Made by a program: the position numbers and the translations under genes
Shown here: positions 51,449-59,270 of the stretch, piece after piece
Position numbering within the stretch: the stretch's first letter is position 1
How the letters are laid out: each line of letters begins with the position of its first letter
The notes under the pieces: generated by a model
What the model saw: only the letters and a program-made list of their open reading frames with translations
Told to the model about the DNA's origin: nothing
The model's database searches: none
Source: Pseudomonas sp. GM80
GTDB lineage: Bacteria > Pseudomonadota > Gammaproteobacteria > Pseudomonadales > Pseudomonadaceae
Reading direction: 5' to 3'
Length of the DNA stretch: 64,000 nt
Assembly: GCF_000282515.1 (NCBI RefSeq)
Contig: NZ_AKJD01000108.1
Location: 1-64,000 of the forward strand

Positions 51449-52477
51449 ATGCAACGCTATGCTCTGAAACTGCACCAACTGCTCCGGAGTCTGCTGCTCT
51501 TGTCCGTTATCTCTGCAACCGGCGCTCACGCGGCGGAAAAAATCGATCTGATCATCGACACCGATCCAGGCGCTGACGATGTCGTCGCCTTGCTGTTCGC
51601 CCTGGCCTCGCCGGACGAGCTGAATATTCGCGCGTTGACTACCGTGGCCGGCAACGTCCGTCTGGACAAGACGTCGCGTAACGCCCGCCTGGCCCGCGAG
51701 TGGGCAGGGCGCGAAGACGTACCGGTTTACGCCGGAGCGCCGAAGCCGTTGATGCGCACGCCGATCTACGCCGAAAACATCCATGGCAAGGAAGGCCTGT
51801 CGGGTGTCGCCGTGCATGAGCCGAAAAAAGGCCTGGCTGAAGGCAATGCGGTCAATTACTTGATCGATACCCTGAAAACAGCCAAGCCGCACAGCATCAC
51901 TATCGCCATGCTCGGTCCGCAGACCAACCTGGCGCTGGCGCTGATCCAAGAGCCGGAAATTGTTCAGGGCATCAAGGAAGTGGTGGTCATGGGTGGCGCG
52001 CACTTCAATGGTGGCAATATCACCCCGGTTGCCGAATTCAACCTGTTTGCTGACCCGCAAGCGGCCGAAGTGGTGCTCAAGAGTGGCGTGAAGCTGACTT
52101 ATCTGCCGCTGGACGTGACCCACAAGATTCTCACCAGTGACGCGCGCCTGAAGCAGATCGCCGCGCTGAACAACAATGCGAGCAAAATTGTCGGCGACAT
52201 CCTCAACGAGTACATCAAGGGCGATATGGAGCACTACGGTATTCCGGGTGGTCCGGTGCATGACGCTACCGTTGTCGCCTACCTGCTCAAGCCTGAGCTG
52301 TTCACCGGTCGTTCGGTGAATGTCGTGGTTGATAGCCGTGAAGGGCCGACTTTCGGTCAGACCATTGTTGACTGGTATGACGGCCTGAAGGCGCCGAAGA
52401 ATGCGTTCTGGGTGGAAAATGGCGATGCTCAGGGCTTCTTTGACTTGCTCACCGAGCGTCTGAAGCGTTTGAAATAA
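51449..52477 (+). CDS. Exported inosine-uridine-type nucleoside hydrolase
   Basis: A 342-residue N-ribohydrolase that splits nucleosides into base and ribose. The calcium-binding DTDPGADD motif near 33-40 is intact, as are VVMGGA and the late HDATVVAYLL segment. Unlike the cytoplasmic Rih enzymes it begins with a signal peptide (about 1-28, ending AHA), so it should work in the periplasm and feed RbsB. AAGGAA precedes the ATG. It lies 31 bp after rbsD and is probably the last gene of the operon. Confidence 0.92.
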   Translation: MQRYALKLHQLLRSLLLLSVISATGAHAAEKIDLIIDTDPGADDVVALLFALASPDELNIRALTTVAGNVRLDKTSRNARLAREWAGREDVPVYAGAPKPLMRTPIYAENIHGKEGLSGVAVHEPKKGLAEGNAVNYLIDTLKTAKPHSITIAMLGPQTNLALALIQEPEIVQGIKEVVVMGGAHFNGGNITPVAEFNLFADPQAAEVVLKSGVKLTYLPLDVTHKILTSDARLKQIAALNNNASKIVGDILNEYIKGDMEHYGIPGGPVHDATVVAYLLKPELFTGRSVNVVVDSREGPTFGQTIVDWYDGLKAPKNAFWVENGDAQGFFDLLTERLKRLK

Positions 52478-52512
52478 AGCATTCGCACTCGCAGAAGGTG
52501 CGTCGCCAGGAA

Positions 52513-52589
52513 GGCCGCCTTCGCGAGCAAGCTCGGCTCCTACAAATTAACGCGACCCTGTAAGAGCCGAGCTTGCTCGCGAAGAGGCC
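52513..52589. repeat. REP doublet (REPIN-like), family C
   Basis: Inverted arms at 52513-52544 and 52559-52589 (core GCGAGCAAGCTCGGCTC) face each other across 14 bp, closing the ribose operon. Confidence 0.9.
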
Positions 52590-52625
52590 CGCACAGACAC
52601 CCCGAACGTTCGATCCTGCAAACCT

Positions 52626-52832
52626 TCATGCCTTTTCCACGTGTTCGACTTTTTCAGTCGGGTAACGCTCGAAAATCTGCTTGATGAATTGCTGGGCCGC
52701 TTCCGTGCCCAGCTCTTTGACCAATAGATCGATCCCGATCAGTGCCAGTTCTTCCGTAGTCCCCGGACTATAGGAGCTGTGTCCGTCTGCCCACTTGGCT
52801 TTAATGTCGGCATCGATGCTGATGGTGGTCAT
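52626..52832 (-). CDS. Small hypothetical protein
   Basis: A 68-residue soluble, acidic protein (MTTISIDADIKAKWADG ...). The segment IGIDLLVKELGTEAAQQFIKQIF is likely helical and faintly recalls some small antitoxin-like proteins, but I cannot assign a family. There is no toxin gene next to it; the gene on the other side is divergent. Confidence 0.6.
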   Translation of the reverse strand: MTTISIDADIKAKWADGHSSYSPGTTEELALIGIDLLVKELGTEAAQQFIKQIFERYPTEKVEHVEKA

Positions 52833-52964
52833 GAGGTACGCTCGAGAAGTCGCGAAGTCTGTGCGTCGAGTTAACCATTTTGTCGGGCATTTGGCACTGC
52901 GACTTAGGCATGAGCGGAGTGCTATGCGACACTTGGTCTTTTACGGCTTTCCAAGGATCGTGCT

Positions 52965-53270
52965 GTGCAGATCGATTTGAATACCCCTGACGGCCTCACG
53001 CTTGATGCCGTGCGCCAACTGCTCGCCTCGGCCAGTGACGACGAACACACTCAATTGCGTGTGACGAAGGGCGGTATTGCTTACATTTCCTCAGGCGTGA
53101 CCGGTGGTCAGGATATCGACGGCCTGCTGTTCCGACTCGAAACCTGGGCCAAGGGCTCCGGTTATGTGGGCAATGTCGCGGCCAGCGATGAGGTGTGGGT
53201 GATGCAGATTTTCAATGCGCTAAAGGACAATTGGCCGAATCCGCCGTACGACTACATCGACGTCTACTGA
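52965..53270 (+). CDS. Conserved hypothetical protein of about 100 residues
   Basis: A 101-residue acidic, soluble protein rich in aromatic residues at its end (NWPNPPYDYIDVY). The start is GTG at 52965, supported by AAGGA about 8 bp upstream. I do not recognise a domain. It is divergent from the small gene at 52626-52832, with a 132-bp shared upstream region that shows no clear operator. Confidence 0.65.
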   Translation: MQIDLNTPDGLTLDAVRQLLASASDDEHTQLRVTKGGIAYISSGVTGGQDIDGLLFRLETWAKGSGYVGNVAASDEVWVMQIFNALKDNWPNPPYDYIDVY

Positions 53271-53437
53271 GCACCGTTAATATTCAGTCACGATTGATTG
53301 ATGAAGAGCCGGTTGTCGCTCAGGCACACTCGGCGTTTTTCCGATAGTGGGGCAAGGTGATGGCATTTGCCGTGAAACCAAACGCCGGAATGGCGGTCGC
53401 ACGATCTCAGCTTAACTTTTGAAAACAAGGAGGCTTC

Positions 53438-53755
53438 ATGCCTTTGAAGTTCGCGACACTGGGTGCACTTATGGCCGTTGCCATGTTGGCCGGTTGCAGT
53501 ACGACCTCCAGCGAGTCGGCAAAGGATCCGGTGGCGACCGAAGCCGGTCACAGCCGTTGTGAAGCATCGGCGGCGCAATTCGCCATCGGCAAGAAAGCTT
53601 CGCCAGAGCTGCTGGAGCAGGCGCGGGCCAAGGCGGGTGCGCAGAATGCACGGTTCCTCAAGCCGACCGATATGATCACGCTGGAATACCGTTCTGATCG
53701 CCTGAACCTGAACACCGATAACAACCTGGTGATCAATCGCGTCAACTGCGGCTGA
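53438..53755 (+). CDS. Lipoprotein of the I78 peptidase inhibitor family
   Basis: A 105-residue protein with a lipoprotein signal (lipobox LAGC, acylated Cys near 20). The mature part follows the I78 inhibitor pattern: AAQFAIGKKASPELLEQAR, then ARFLKPTDMITLEYRSDRLN, and a final RVNCG; the two cysteines (HSRC and NCG) probably form a disulfide. Known members inhibit serine proteases such as subtilisin. AAGGAGG lies just before the ATG. It may guard the envelope against proteases (inference). Confidence 0.82.
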   Translation: MPLKFATLGALMAVAMLAGCSTTSSESAKDPVATEAGHSRCEASAAQFAIGKKASPELLEQARAKAGAQNARFLKPTDMITLEYRSDRLNLNTDNNLVINRVNCG

Positions 53756-53781
53756 CTGCAGGGCGCTTTTGTTGCAGGCAT

Positions 53782-53812
53782 AAAAAACCCCGTCACATGG
53801 ACGGGGTTTTTT
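53782..53812. terminator. Bidirectional terminator between the I78 gene and the cold-shock gene
   Basis: AAAAAACCCCGT (53782-53793) pairs with ACGGGGTTTTTT (53801-53812). Confidence 0.92.
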
Positions 53813-53827
53813 TAGTGCGCCGAGAAA

Positions 53828-54040
53828 TTACTCTGGGCGAACCTGTGCAGCTTGCATACCCTTTTGGCCTTTCTCAGCCACGAAGGAGACGGTCTGGCCT
53901 TCTTTCAGGCTTTTGAAACCGTCGGATTCGATAGCTTTGAAGTGTACGAACAGGTCGTCACCGCCACCTTGAGGAGTGATGAAGCCGAAGCCTTTTTCAT
54001 CGTTGAACCATTTAACGGTGCCGGTTTGGCGATTAGACAT
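53828..54040 (-). CDS. CspA-family cold-shock protein
   Basis: A 70-residue OB-fold RNA chaperone. The RNA-binding motifs RNP1 (KGFGFI) and RNP2 (DLFVHF) are intact. I start it at MSNRQTGTVKW, since it follows TTGGAGA. The upstream stretch to 54330 is non-coding; on the minus strand it holds a possible -10 box TATGAT (54110-54115) and a leader of about 60 nt. Whether it is cold-induced cannot be read from the sequence. Confidence 0.93.
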   Translation of the reverse strand: MSNRQTGTVKWFNDEKGFGFITPQGGGDDLFVHFKAIESDGFKSLKEGQTVSFVAEKGQKGMQAAQVRPE

Positions 54041-54330
54041 GGTGTATCTCCAAGAAACATATATTTTCAGTAGTACTGTGCTGCTCAGGCCAACTGGGCA
54101 CACCGGAGTATCATAGTCGAAATGTTCGCTTTGGTAGCCCCCCGGACGTGCTGTTTGCCAATCAGTCGTGTTTTCTTTACTGCCTTTATCGGCTGAAAGC
54201 CCCGGTTTACAAGGCTTTCAGCGGAACGTAAAGACGATAAAAAAACCTGTAAAACCTGCATAAATCGTCTGAAAAGACGCAAATTCAGCCCTTTTCAGGG
54301 GCGCTGAGCCGGTTCAGAACGCTTTTTTGA

Positions 54331-54633
54331 TCACTTTTTCGCCGGGGTGTTGGCCTTGCATTTGGCGATTTGGCCCAGCGCTTTCTGCTGCAGTTCAGGG
54401 GTGGCCTTATTGTCCATCAGTGCCTGAATGTCGCTCGCTGGATAGGATTTGATGGCGTCAGCGCCACAGGCGCAATGAGATTTGGCCGCCGCAGCGCCAA
54501 TCTGTGGGGTCGCCGCCTGGGTGCACTGCGCCATGTACTTCTCGCGTTCACCCTTCGGCCAATCGGCGTGGGCGCTCAGCGGCAGCAGCAGAACAATTGG
54601 GGCGACTACGGCGAACAGGGTATTCAGACGCAT
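54331..54633 (-). CDS. Small exported Cys-containing protein
   Basis: A 100-residue protein with a signal peptide (about 1-23, ending SAHA). The mature part has four cysteines (a CTQ, HCACG and a KCKAN motif), Lys-rich ends and a helical pattern. The start at 54633 follows AAGGAG. Function unknown; it is conserved in pseudomonads as far as I recall. A small hairpin (CGTCT/AGACG, 54266-54279) lies downstream. Confidence 0.7.
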   Translation of the reverse strand: MRLNTLFAVVAPIVLLLPLSAHADWPKGEREKYMAQCTQAATPQIGAAAAKSHCACGADAIKSYPASDIQALMDNKATPELQQKALGQIAKCKANTPAKK

Positions 54634-54766
54634 GCGAGGATGCTCCTTGTGGGTCAATGTCTTGTTATCTGAGGGCTTGAAGGCCGATCAAGTTCAGCAC
54701 TCTGGCATAAAAACGGACGATTTGCCTTCTGATCAAACAGAGGCATAAGTGACCGCTCATCTGTGC

Positions 54767-54772
54767 TAGCAT
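54767..54772 (+). promoter_or_regulatory. Possible -10 box of thrS
   Basis: TAGCAT has the position expected for a thrS promoter with a leader of about 225 nt; no good -35 box is visible. Confidence 0.35.
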
Positions 54773-54891
54773 GCCGGGCTCAAGCGTTCTCAGGCGCCGG
54801 ATGGCCTTCAGCCCCGGACGCGGTCAGCGTGCGAATACTTCGATTTGAATCCCAGTCACTCTGGTTCGGTTTTCCGGTTGGCCGCAAGGCT

Positions 54892-54985
54892 CCTGCCGCT
54901 GTAAGGCAGGCGTTCGTCATTGAATGGCCTGGATCGGATCTTGTACTGGCTCATCCCAACCCACGTGACCTTTGGTAGGGGTCAC
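54892..54985 (+). promoter_or_regulatory. thrS leader with two tRNA-Thr anticodon-arm-like hairpins
   Basis: Hairpin 1: CCTGCC (54892-54897) and GGCAGG (54905-54910) enclose a 7-nt loop GCTGTAA with TGT at the anticodon positions. Hairpin 2: GTGACC (54965-54970) and GGTCAC (54980-54985), plus a T-G pair, enclose a 7-nt loop TTGGTAG with GGT at positions 34-36 and T at 33. UGU and GGU are both threonine anticodons. Hairpin 2 ends 4-5 bases before the thrS ribosome binding site. E. coli ThrRS represses its own translation by binding such mimics. Confidence 0.65.
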
Positions 54986-55004
54986 CACTAGGAGAGGAGG
55001 CGCC

Positions 55005-56927
55005 ATGCCAACTATTACTCTTCCCGACGGCAGTCAACGTTCATTCGATCACCCGGTTTCCGTAGCCGAGGTCGCCGCATCCATTGGTGCTGGCTTGGCC
55101 AAAGCCACTCTGGCCGGCAAGGTCAATGGTCAACTGGTCGACGCCAGCGACATCATCAGCAGCGACGCGACCCTGCAAATCATCACGCCAAAGGATGAAG
55201 AGGGGCTGGAGATCATTCGCCACTCTTGCGCTCACCTGGTGGGTCATGCGGTCAAGCAGCTGTACCCGACCGCTAAAATGGTCATCGGTCCGGTCATCGA
55301 CGAAGGCTTCTATTACGACATCGCCTTCGAACGTCCTTTCACTCCGGACGACATGGCTGCGATCGAACAGCGCATGCAGCAGCTGATCGAGAAAGATTAC
55401 GACGTGATCAAGAAAGTCACTCCGCGCGCCGAAGTGATCGAAGTGTTCAAGGCCCGTGGCGAAGACTACAAACTGCGCCTGGTCGAAGACATGCCGAACG
55501 AACAGGCCATGGGTCTGTACTATCACGAAGAATACGTCGACATGTGCCGCGGTCCGCACGTGCCGAACACGCGTTTCCTGAAATCCTTCAAGCTGACCAA
55601 GCTGTCCGGTGCCTACTGGCGCGGCGACGCCAAGAACGAGCAATTGCAGCGCGTTTACGGCACCGCTTGGGCAGACAAGAAGCAACTGGCGGCTTACATC
55701 CAGCGCATCGAAGAAGCTGAAAAGCGCGATCACCGCAAGATCGGCAAGCGTCTGGGCCTGTTCCACACCCAGGAAGAATCCCCGGGCATGGTGTTCTGGC
55801 ACCCGAACGGCTGGACGCTGTACCAGGTGCTCGAGCAGTACATGCGCAAGATCCAGCGCGACAACGGCTACCTTGAGATCAAGACCCCTCAAGTCGTTGA
55901 CCGCAGCCTGTGGGAGAAATCCGGGCACTGGGCCAACTACGCCGACAACATGTTCACCACGCAGTCGGAAAACCGCGACTACGCCATCAAGCCGATGAAC
56001 TGCCCATGCCACGTGCAGGTGTTCAACCAGGGCCTGAAAAGCTACCGCGAGTTGCCGATGCGTCTGGCCGAATTCGGTGCCTGCCACCGTAACGAGCCGT
56101 CGGGTGCGCTGCACGGCATCATGCGTGTACGAGCATTCACTCAGGACGACGCCCACATTTTCTGCACCGAAGAGCAGATGCAGGCCGAATCCGCTGCATT
56201 CATCAAGCTGACCATGGATGTTTATCGCGACTTCGGCTTCACCGACGTCGAAATGAAACTGTCCACTCGTCCGGAAAAACGCGTCGGTTCTGACGAGTTG
56301 TGGGATCGCGCTGAAGCTGCACTGGCTGCAGCCCTTGATTCTGCGGGCCTGCCGTACGATCTGCAGCCGGGTGAGGGTGCGTTCTACGGTCCGAAGATCG
56401 AGTTCTCGCTAAAAGATTGCCTCGGTCGCGTCTGGCAATGTGGTACCTTGCAGCTCGATTTTAACCTGCCTGTCCGTTTGGGCGCTGAATACGTCTCCGA
56501 AGACAACAGCCGCAAACACCCAGTGATGTTGCACCGCGCGATCCTCGGTTCCTTCGAGCGTTTCGTCGGTATTTTGATCGAGCACTATGAAGGTGCATTC
56601 CCTGCGTGGCTCGCGCCGACCCAGGCGGTGATCATGAATATCACTGATAAACAGGCAGATTTTGTTGCAGAAGTTGAAAAAACTCTCAACGAAAGCGGAT
56701 TTCGTGCCAAGTCCGACTTGAGAAATGAAAAGATCGGCTTTAAAATCCGCGAGCATACTTTGCTCAAGGTTCCCTATCTCTTGGTAATCGGAGATAAGGA
56801 AGTCGAGATGCAGACTGTCGCTGTGCGTACTCGTGAAGGTGCTGACCTGGGCTCGATGCCCGTCGCCCAGTTCGCTGAGTTTCTCGCGCAAGCGGTTTCC
56901 CGGCGTGGTCGCCCAGATTCGGAGTAA
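55005..56927 (+). CDS. thrS: Threonyl-tRNA synthetase
   Basis: It charges tRNA-Thr. The 640-residue class II synthetase has the N-terminal TGS domain (MPTITLPDGSQRSF), the editing domain with HSCAHLVGHA near 73-82 and a second-site cysteine (MCRGPH), the catalytic core with the zinc ligands (NCPCH and later His residues) and the C-terminal anticodon-binding domain. The ATG at 55005 follows AGGAGAGGAGG; an upstream start would read through the regulatory hairpin. The infC gene follows immediately. Confidence 0.97.
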   Translation: MPTITLPDGSQRSFDHPVSVAEVAASIGAGLAKATLAGKVNGQLVDASDIISSDATLQIITPKDEEGLEIIRHSCAHLVGHAVKQLYPTAKMVIGPVIDEGFYYDIAFERPFTPDDMAAIEQRMQQLIEKDYDVIKKVTPRAEVIEVFKARGEDYKLRLVEDMPNEQAMGLYYHEEYVDMCRGPHVPNTRFLKSFKLTKLSGAYWRGDAKNEQLQRVYGTAWADKKQLAAYIQRIEEAEKRDHRKIGKRLGLFHTQEESPGMVFWHPNGWTLYQVLEQYMRKIQRDNGYLEIKTPQVVDRSLWEKSGHWANYADNMFTTQSENRDYAIKPMNCPCHVQVFNQGLKSYRELPMRLAEFGACHRNEPSGALHGIMRVRAFTQDDAHIFCTEEQMQAESAAFIKLTMDVYRDFGFTDVEMKLSTRPEKRVGSDELWDRAEAALAAALDSAGLPYDLQPGEGAFYGPKIEFSLKDCLGRVWQCGTLQLDFNLPVRLGAEYVSEDNSRKHPVMLHRAILGSFERFVGILIEHYEGAFPAWLAPTQAVIMNITDKQADFVAEVEKTLNESGFRAKSDLRNEKIGFKIREHTLLKVPYLLVIGDKEVEMQTVAVRTREGADLGSMPVAQFAEFLAQAVSRRGRPDSE

Positions 56928-56929
56928 TT

Positions 56930-57478
56930 ATTATTAAGCGTGAAATGAGACAAGATAAACGAGCTGCACCGAAAGCCCCGATCAACGAGAATATCTCGGC
57001 ACGCGAGGTTCGGTTAATTGGGGCTGAAGGTGAACAGCTTGGGATTGTGTCAATTGAAGACGCGCTTCTTAAGGCTGAAGAGGCCAAACTGGATTTGGTG
57101 GAAATTTCCGCCGATGCAGTACCCCCTGTTTGCAAACTGATGGACTACGGCAAATCGATCTTCGAGAAGAAGAAGCAGGTTGCCGCGGCCAAGAAAAACC
57201 AGAAGCAGATTCAGGTTAAAGAAATCAAGTTTCGTCCAGGGACGGAGGAAGGGGATTACCAGGTAAAACTGCGCAACCTGGTACGTTTCCTGAGTGATGG
57301 GGACAGGGCCAAGGTATCCTTGCGATTCCGCGGCCGTGAGATGGCCCACCAGGAGCTGGGGATGGAACTCCTCAAGCGGGTTGAAGCTGACCTGCTCGAG
57401 TACGGTTCGGTCGAACAGCATCCTAAGATGGAAGGACGCCAGCTGATCATGGTCATCGCCCCGAAAAAGAAGAAGTAA
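56930..57478 (+). CDS. infC: Translation initiation factor IF-3 (AUU start)
   Basis: IF-3 keeps the 30S subunit free and checks start codons. Residues starting RAAPKAPINENISAREVRLIG are typical. I take the start as ATT at 56930, giving about 182 residues: GGAG lies 5 bases upstream, and the next ATG (56945) would be five codons later with no ribosome binding site. A rare AUU start is known for infC and is the basis of self-repression by IF-3. It lies 2 bases after thrS. Confidence 0.95.
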   Translation: MIKREMRQDKRAAPKAPINENISAREVRLIGAEGEQLGIVSIEDALLKAEEAKLDLVEISADAVPPVCKLMDYGKSIFEKKKQVAAAKKNQKQIQVKEIKFRPGTEEGDYQVKLRNLVRFLSDGDRAKVSLRFRGREMAHQELGMELLKRVEADLLEYGSVEQHPKMEGRQLIMVIAPKKKK

Positions 57479-57538
57479 TCAACAGGGCACGGCAGGCCTT
57501 CTGATTATGTTTATCAACTGAATGCGGAGTATCCGAAC

Positions 57539-57733
57539 ATGCCAAAAATGAAAACCAAAAGTGGTGCTGCTAAGCGGTTTCTGAAAACTGCTAACGGTAT
57601 CAAGCACAAGCACGCTTTCAAGAGCCACATCCTGACTAAAATGTCGACCAAGCGTAAGCGTCAACTGCGCGGTAGCAGCTTGCTGCATCCGTCTGACGTG
57701 GCAAAAGTCGAGCGCATGCTGCGCCTTCGTTAA
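57539..57733 (+). CDS. rpmI: 50S ribosomal protein L35
   Basis: A 64-residue, very basic protein (MPKMKTKSGAAKRFLKT ... KRKRQLRGS). It follows infC after 60 bp and precedes rplT, the usual order. In E. coli L20 represses this pair by binding the rpmI leader; whether the leader here has such a site cannot be judged by eye. Confidence 0.97.
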   Translation: MPKMKTKSGAAKRFLKTANGIKHKHAFKSHILTKMSTKRKRQLRGSSLLHPSDVAKVERMLRLR

Positions 57734-57761
57734 TTTTAGTCAAGAATAGAGGAAGTAACTC

Positions 57762-58118
57762 ATGGCTCGTGTAAAGCGTGGCGTCATTGCCCGTAAGCGT
57801 CACAAAAAAATTCTGAAACTTGCTAAAGGCTACTACGGTGCACGTTCGCGCGTATTCCGTGTTGCCAAGCAAGCGGTAATCAAGGCAGGCCAATACGCCT
57901 ACCGTGACCGTCGTCAGAAAAAACGTCAGTTCCGCGCTCTGTGGATCGCTCGTATCAACGCTGGTGCTCGTGTTAACGGTCTGTCCTACAGCCGTTTCAT
58001 CGCTGGCCTGAAAAAAGCGTCCATCGAGATCGACCGTAAGGTTCTGGCTGATCTGGCAGTGAACGAAAAAGCGGTGTTTGCTGCGATTGTCGAGAAAGCT
58101 AAAGCCACCTTGGCTTAA
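57762..58118 (+). CDS. rplT: 50S ribosomal protein L20
   Basis: A 118-residue basic protein (MARVKRGVIARKRHKKIL) needed early in 50S assembly, with the usual C-terminal globular part. It is followed by two hairpins before pheS. Confidence 0.97.
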   Translation: MARVKRGVIARKRHKKILKLAKGYYGARSRVFRVAKQAVIKAGQYAYRDRRQKKRQFRALWIARINAGARVNGLSYSRFIAGLKKASIEIDRKVLADLAVNEKAVFAAIVEKAKATLA

Positions 58119-58132
58119 GTACCCCCGACAAT

Positions 58133-58210
58133 CACCCGGCCTCACTTCCGTGGGGCCAGGTGGTAAACGTCTTAAATAGGGGAAGAGCCTTCAAGCTCTT
58201 CCCCTATTTT
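58133..58210 (+). terminator. Terminator-like element between rplT and pheS
   Basis: An imperfect stem at 58133-58160 is followed by a strong 15-bp stem, AAATAGGGGAAGAGC (58174-58188) with GCTCTTCCCCTATTT (58195-58209), ending in T residues only 18 bases before pheS. No promoter fits between, so pheST must be read through it. Confidence 0.75.
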
Positions 58211-58227
58211 GTATCTGGAGTCTGTAC

Positions 58228-59244
58228 ATGGAAAACCTGGATGCGCTGGTCTCTCAAGCACTAGAGGCTGTGCAAAGCGCTGAAGATATCAATGCCCTGG
58301 AGCAAATCCGGGTTCAATACCTTGGCAAAAAGGGTGAATTGACTCAGGTGATGAAGACCCTGGGGAATTTGCCGGCAGAAGAGCGTCCGCAAGTCGGCGC
58401 CCTGATCAACGTTGCCAAGGAACGTGTTACAGGCGTTCTCAATGCGCGCATGGCCCTGTTTGAAGAAGCCGAACTGGCTGCCAAACTGTCCGCCGAGTCC
58501 ATTGACGTAACGTTGCCGGGCCGTGGTCAGACCTCCGGTGGTCTGCATCCGGTGACCCGTACTCTGGAACGTGTTGAACAGTTCTTCACCCGTATCGGCT
58601 ACGGCATTGCCGAAGGCCCTGAGGTCGAAGACGACTATCACAACTTTGAAGCGCTCAACATCCCAGGCCATCACCCGGCCCGGTCGATGCATGACACCTT
58701 CTATTTCAATGCCAACATGCTGCTGCGCACCCATACCTCGCCGGTACAGGTCCGCACCATGGAATCGAAGCAGCCACCGATCCGCATCGTCTGCCCAGGC
58801 CGTGTGTATCGCAGCGACTCCGATATCACCCACTCGCCGATGTTCCACCAGGTCGAAGGCCTGTTGGTTGATCGCGACATCAATTTTGCCGATCTCAAAG
58901 GCACCATCGAAGAATTCCTGCGGGTGTTCTTCGAGAAAGAACTGGCCGTACGTTTCCGTCCTTCGTACTTCCCGTTCACCGAGCCATCCGCCGAAGTCGA
59001 TATGGAATGCGTGATGTGCAGCGGTAAAGGCTGCCGCGTCTGCAAGCAGACTGGCTGGCTGGAAGTGATGGGCTGCGGCATGGTTCACCCGAACGTGCTG
59101 CGCATGTCCGGCATCGATCCGGAAGAGTTCTCCGGCTTTGCCTTTGGCATGGGCGTCGAGCGTCTGGCCATGCTCCGTTACGGCGTGAACGACTTGCGTC
59201 TGTTCTTCGACAACGACTTGCGGTTCCTCGCGCAATTTCGCTAG
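58228..59244 (+). CDS. pheS: Phenylalanyl-tRNA synthetase alpha subunit
   Basis: The 338-residue catalytic subunit of the (alpha-beta)2 enzyme, with an N-terminal coiled coil followed by the class II core: motif 2 near HSPMFHQVEGL and motif 3 near GFAFGMGVERLAMLRYG. The Phe-binding FTEPSAEVD segment is present. CTGGAG lies just before the ATG. Confidence 0.97.
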   Translation: MENLDALVSQALEAVQSAEDINALEQIRVQYLGKKGELTQVMKTLGNLPAEERPQVGALINVAKERVTGVLNARMALFEEAELAAKLSAESIDVTLPGRGQTSGGLHPVTRTLERVEQFFTRIGYGIAEGPEVEDDYHNFEALNIPGHHPARSMHDTFYFNANMLLRTHTSPVQVRTMESKQPPIRIVCPGRVYRSDSDITHSPMFHQVEGLLVDRDINFADLKGTIEEFLRVFFEKELAVRFRPSYFPFTEPSAEVDMECVMCSGKGCRVCKQTGWLEVMGCGMVHPNVLRMSGIDPEEFSGFAFGMGVERLAMLRYGVNDLRLFFDNDLRFLAQFR

Positions 59245-59270
59245 TCGTAACGAATTCTTAGGAGAGCAGG

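Noticed and set aside
58119..58227. pheM-like leader peptide before pheST
   Set aside because: No start codon with Phe-rich codons lies in the leader.
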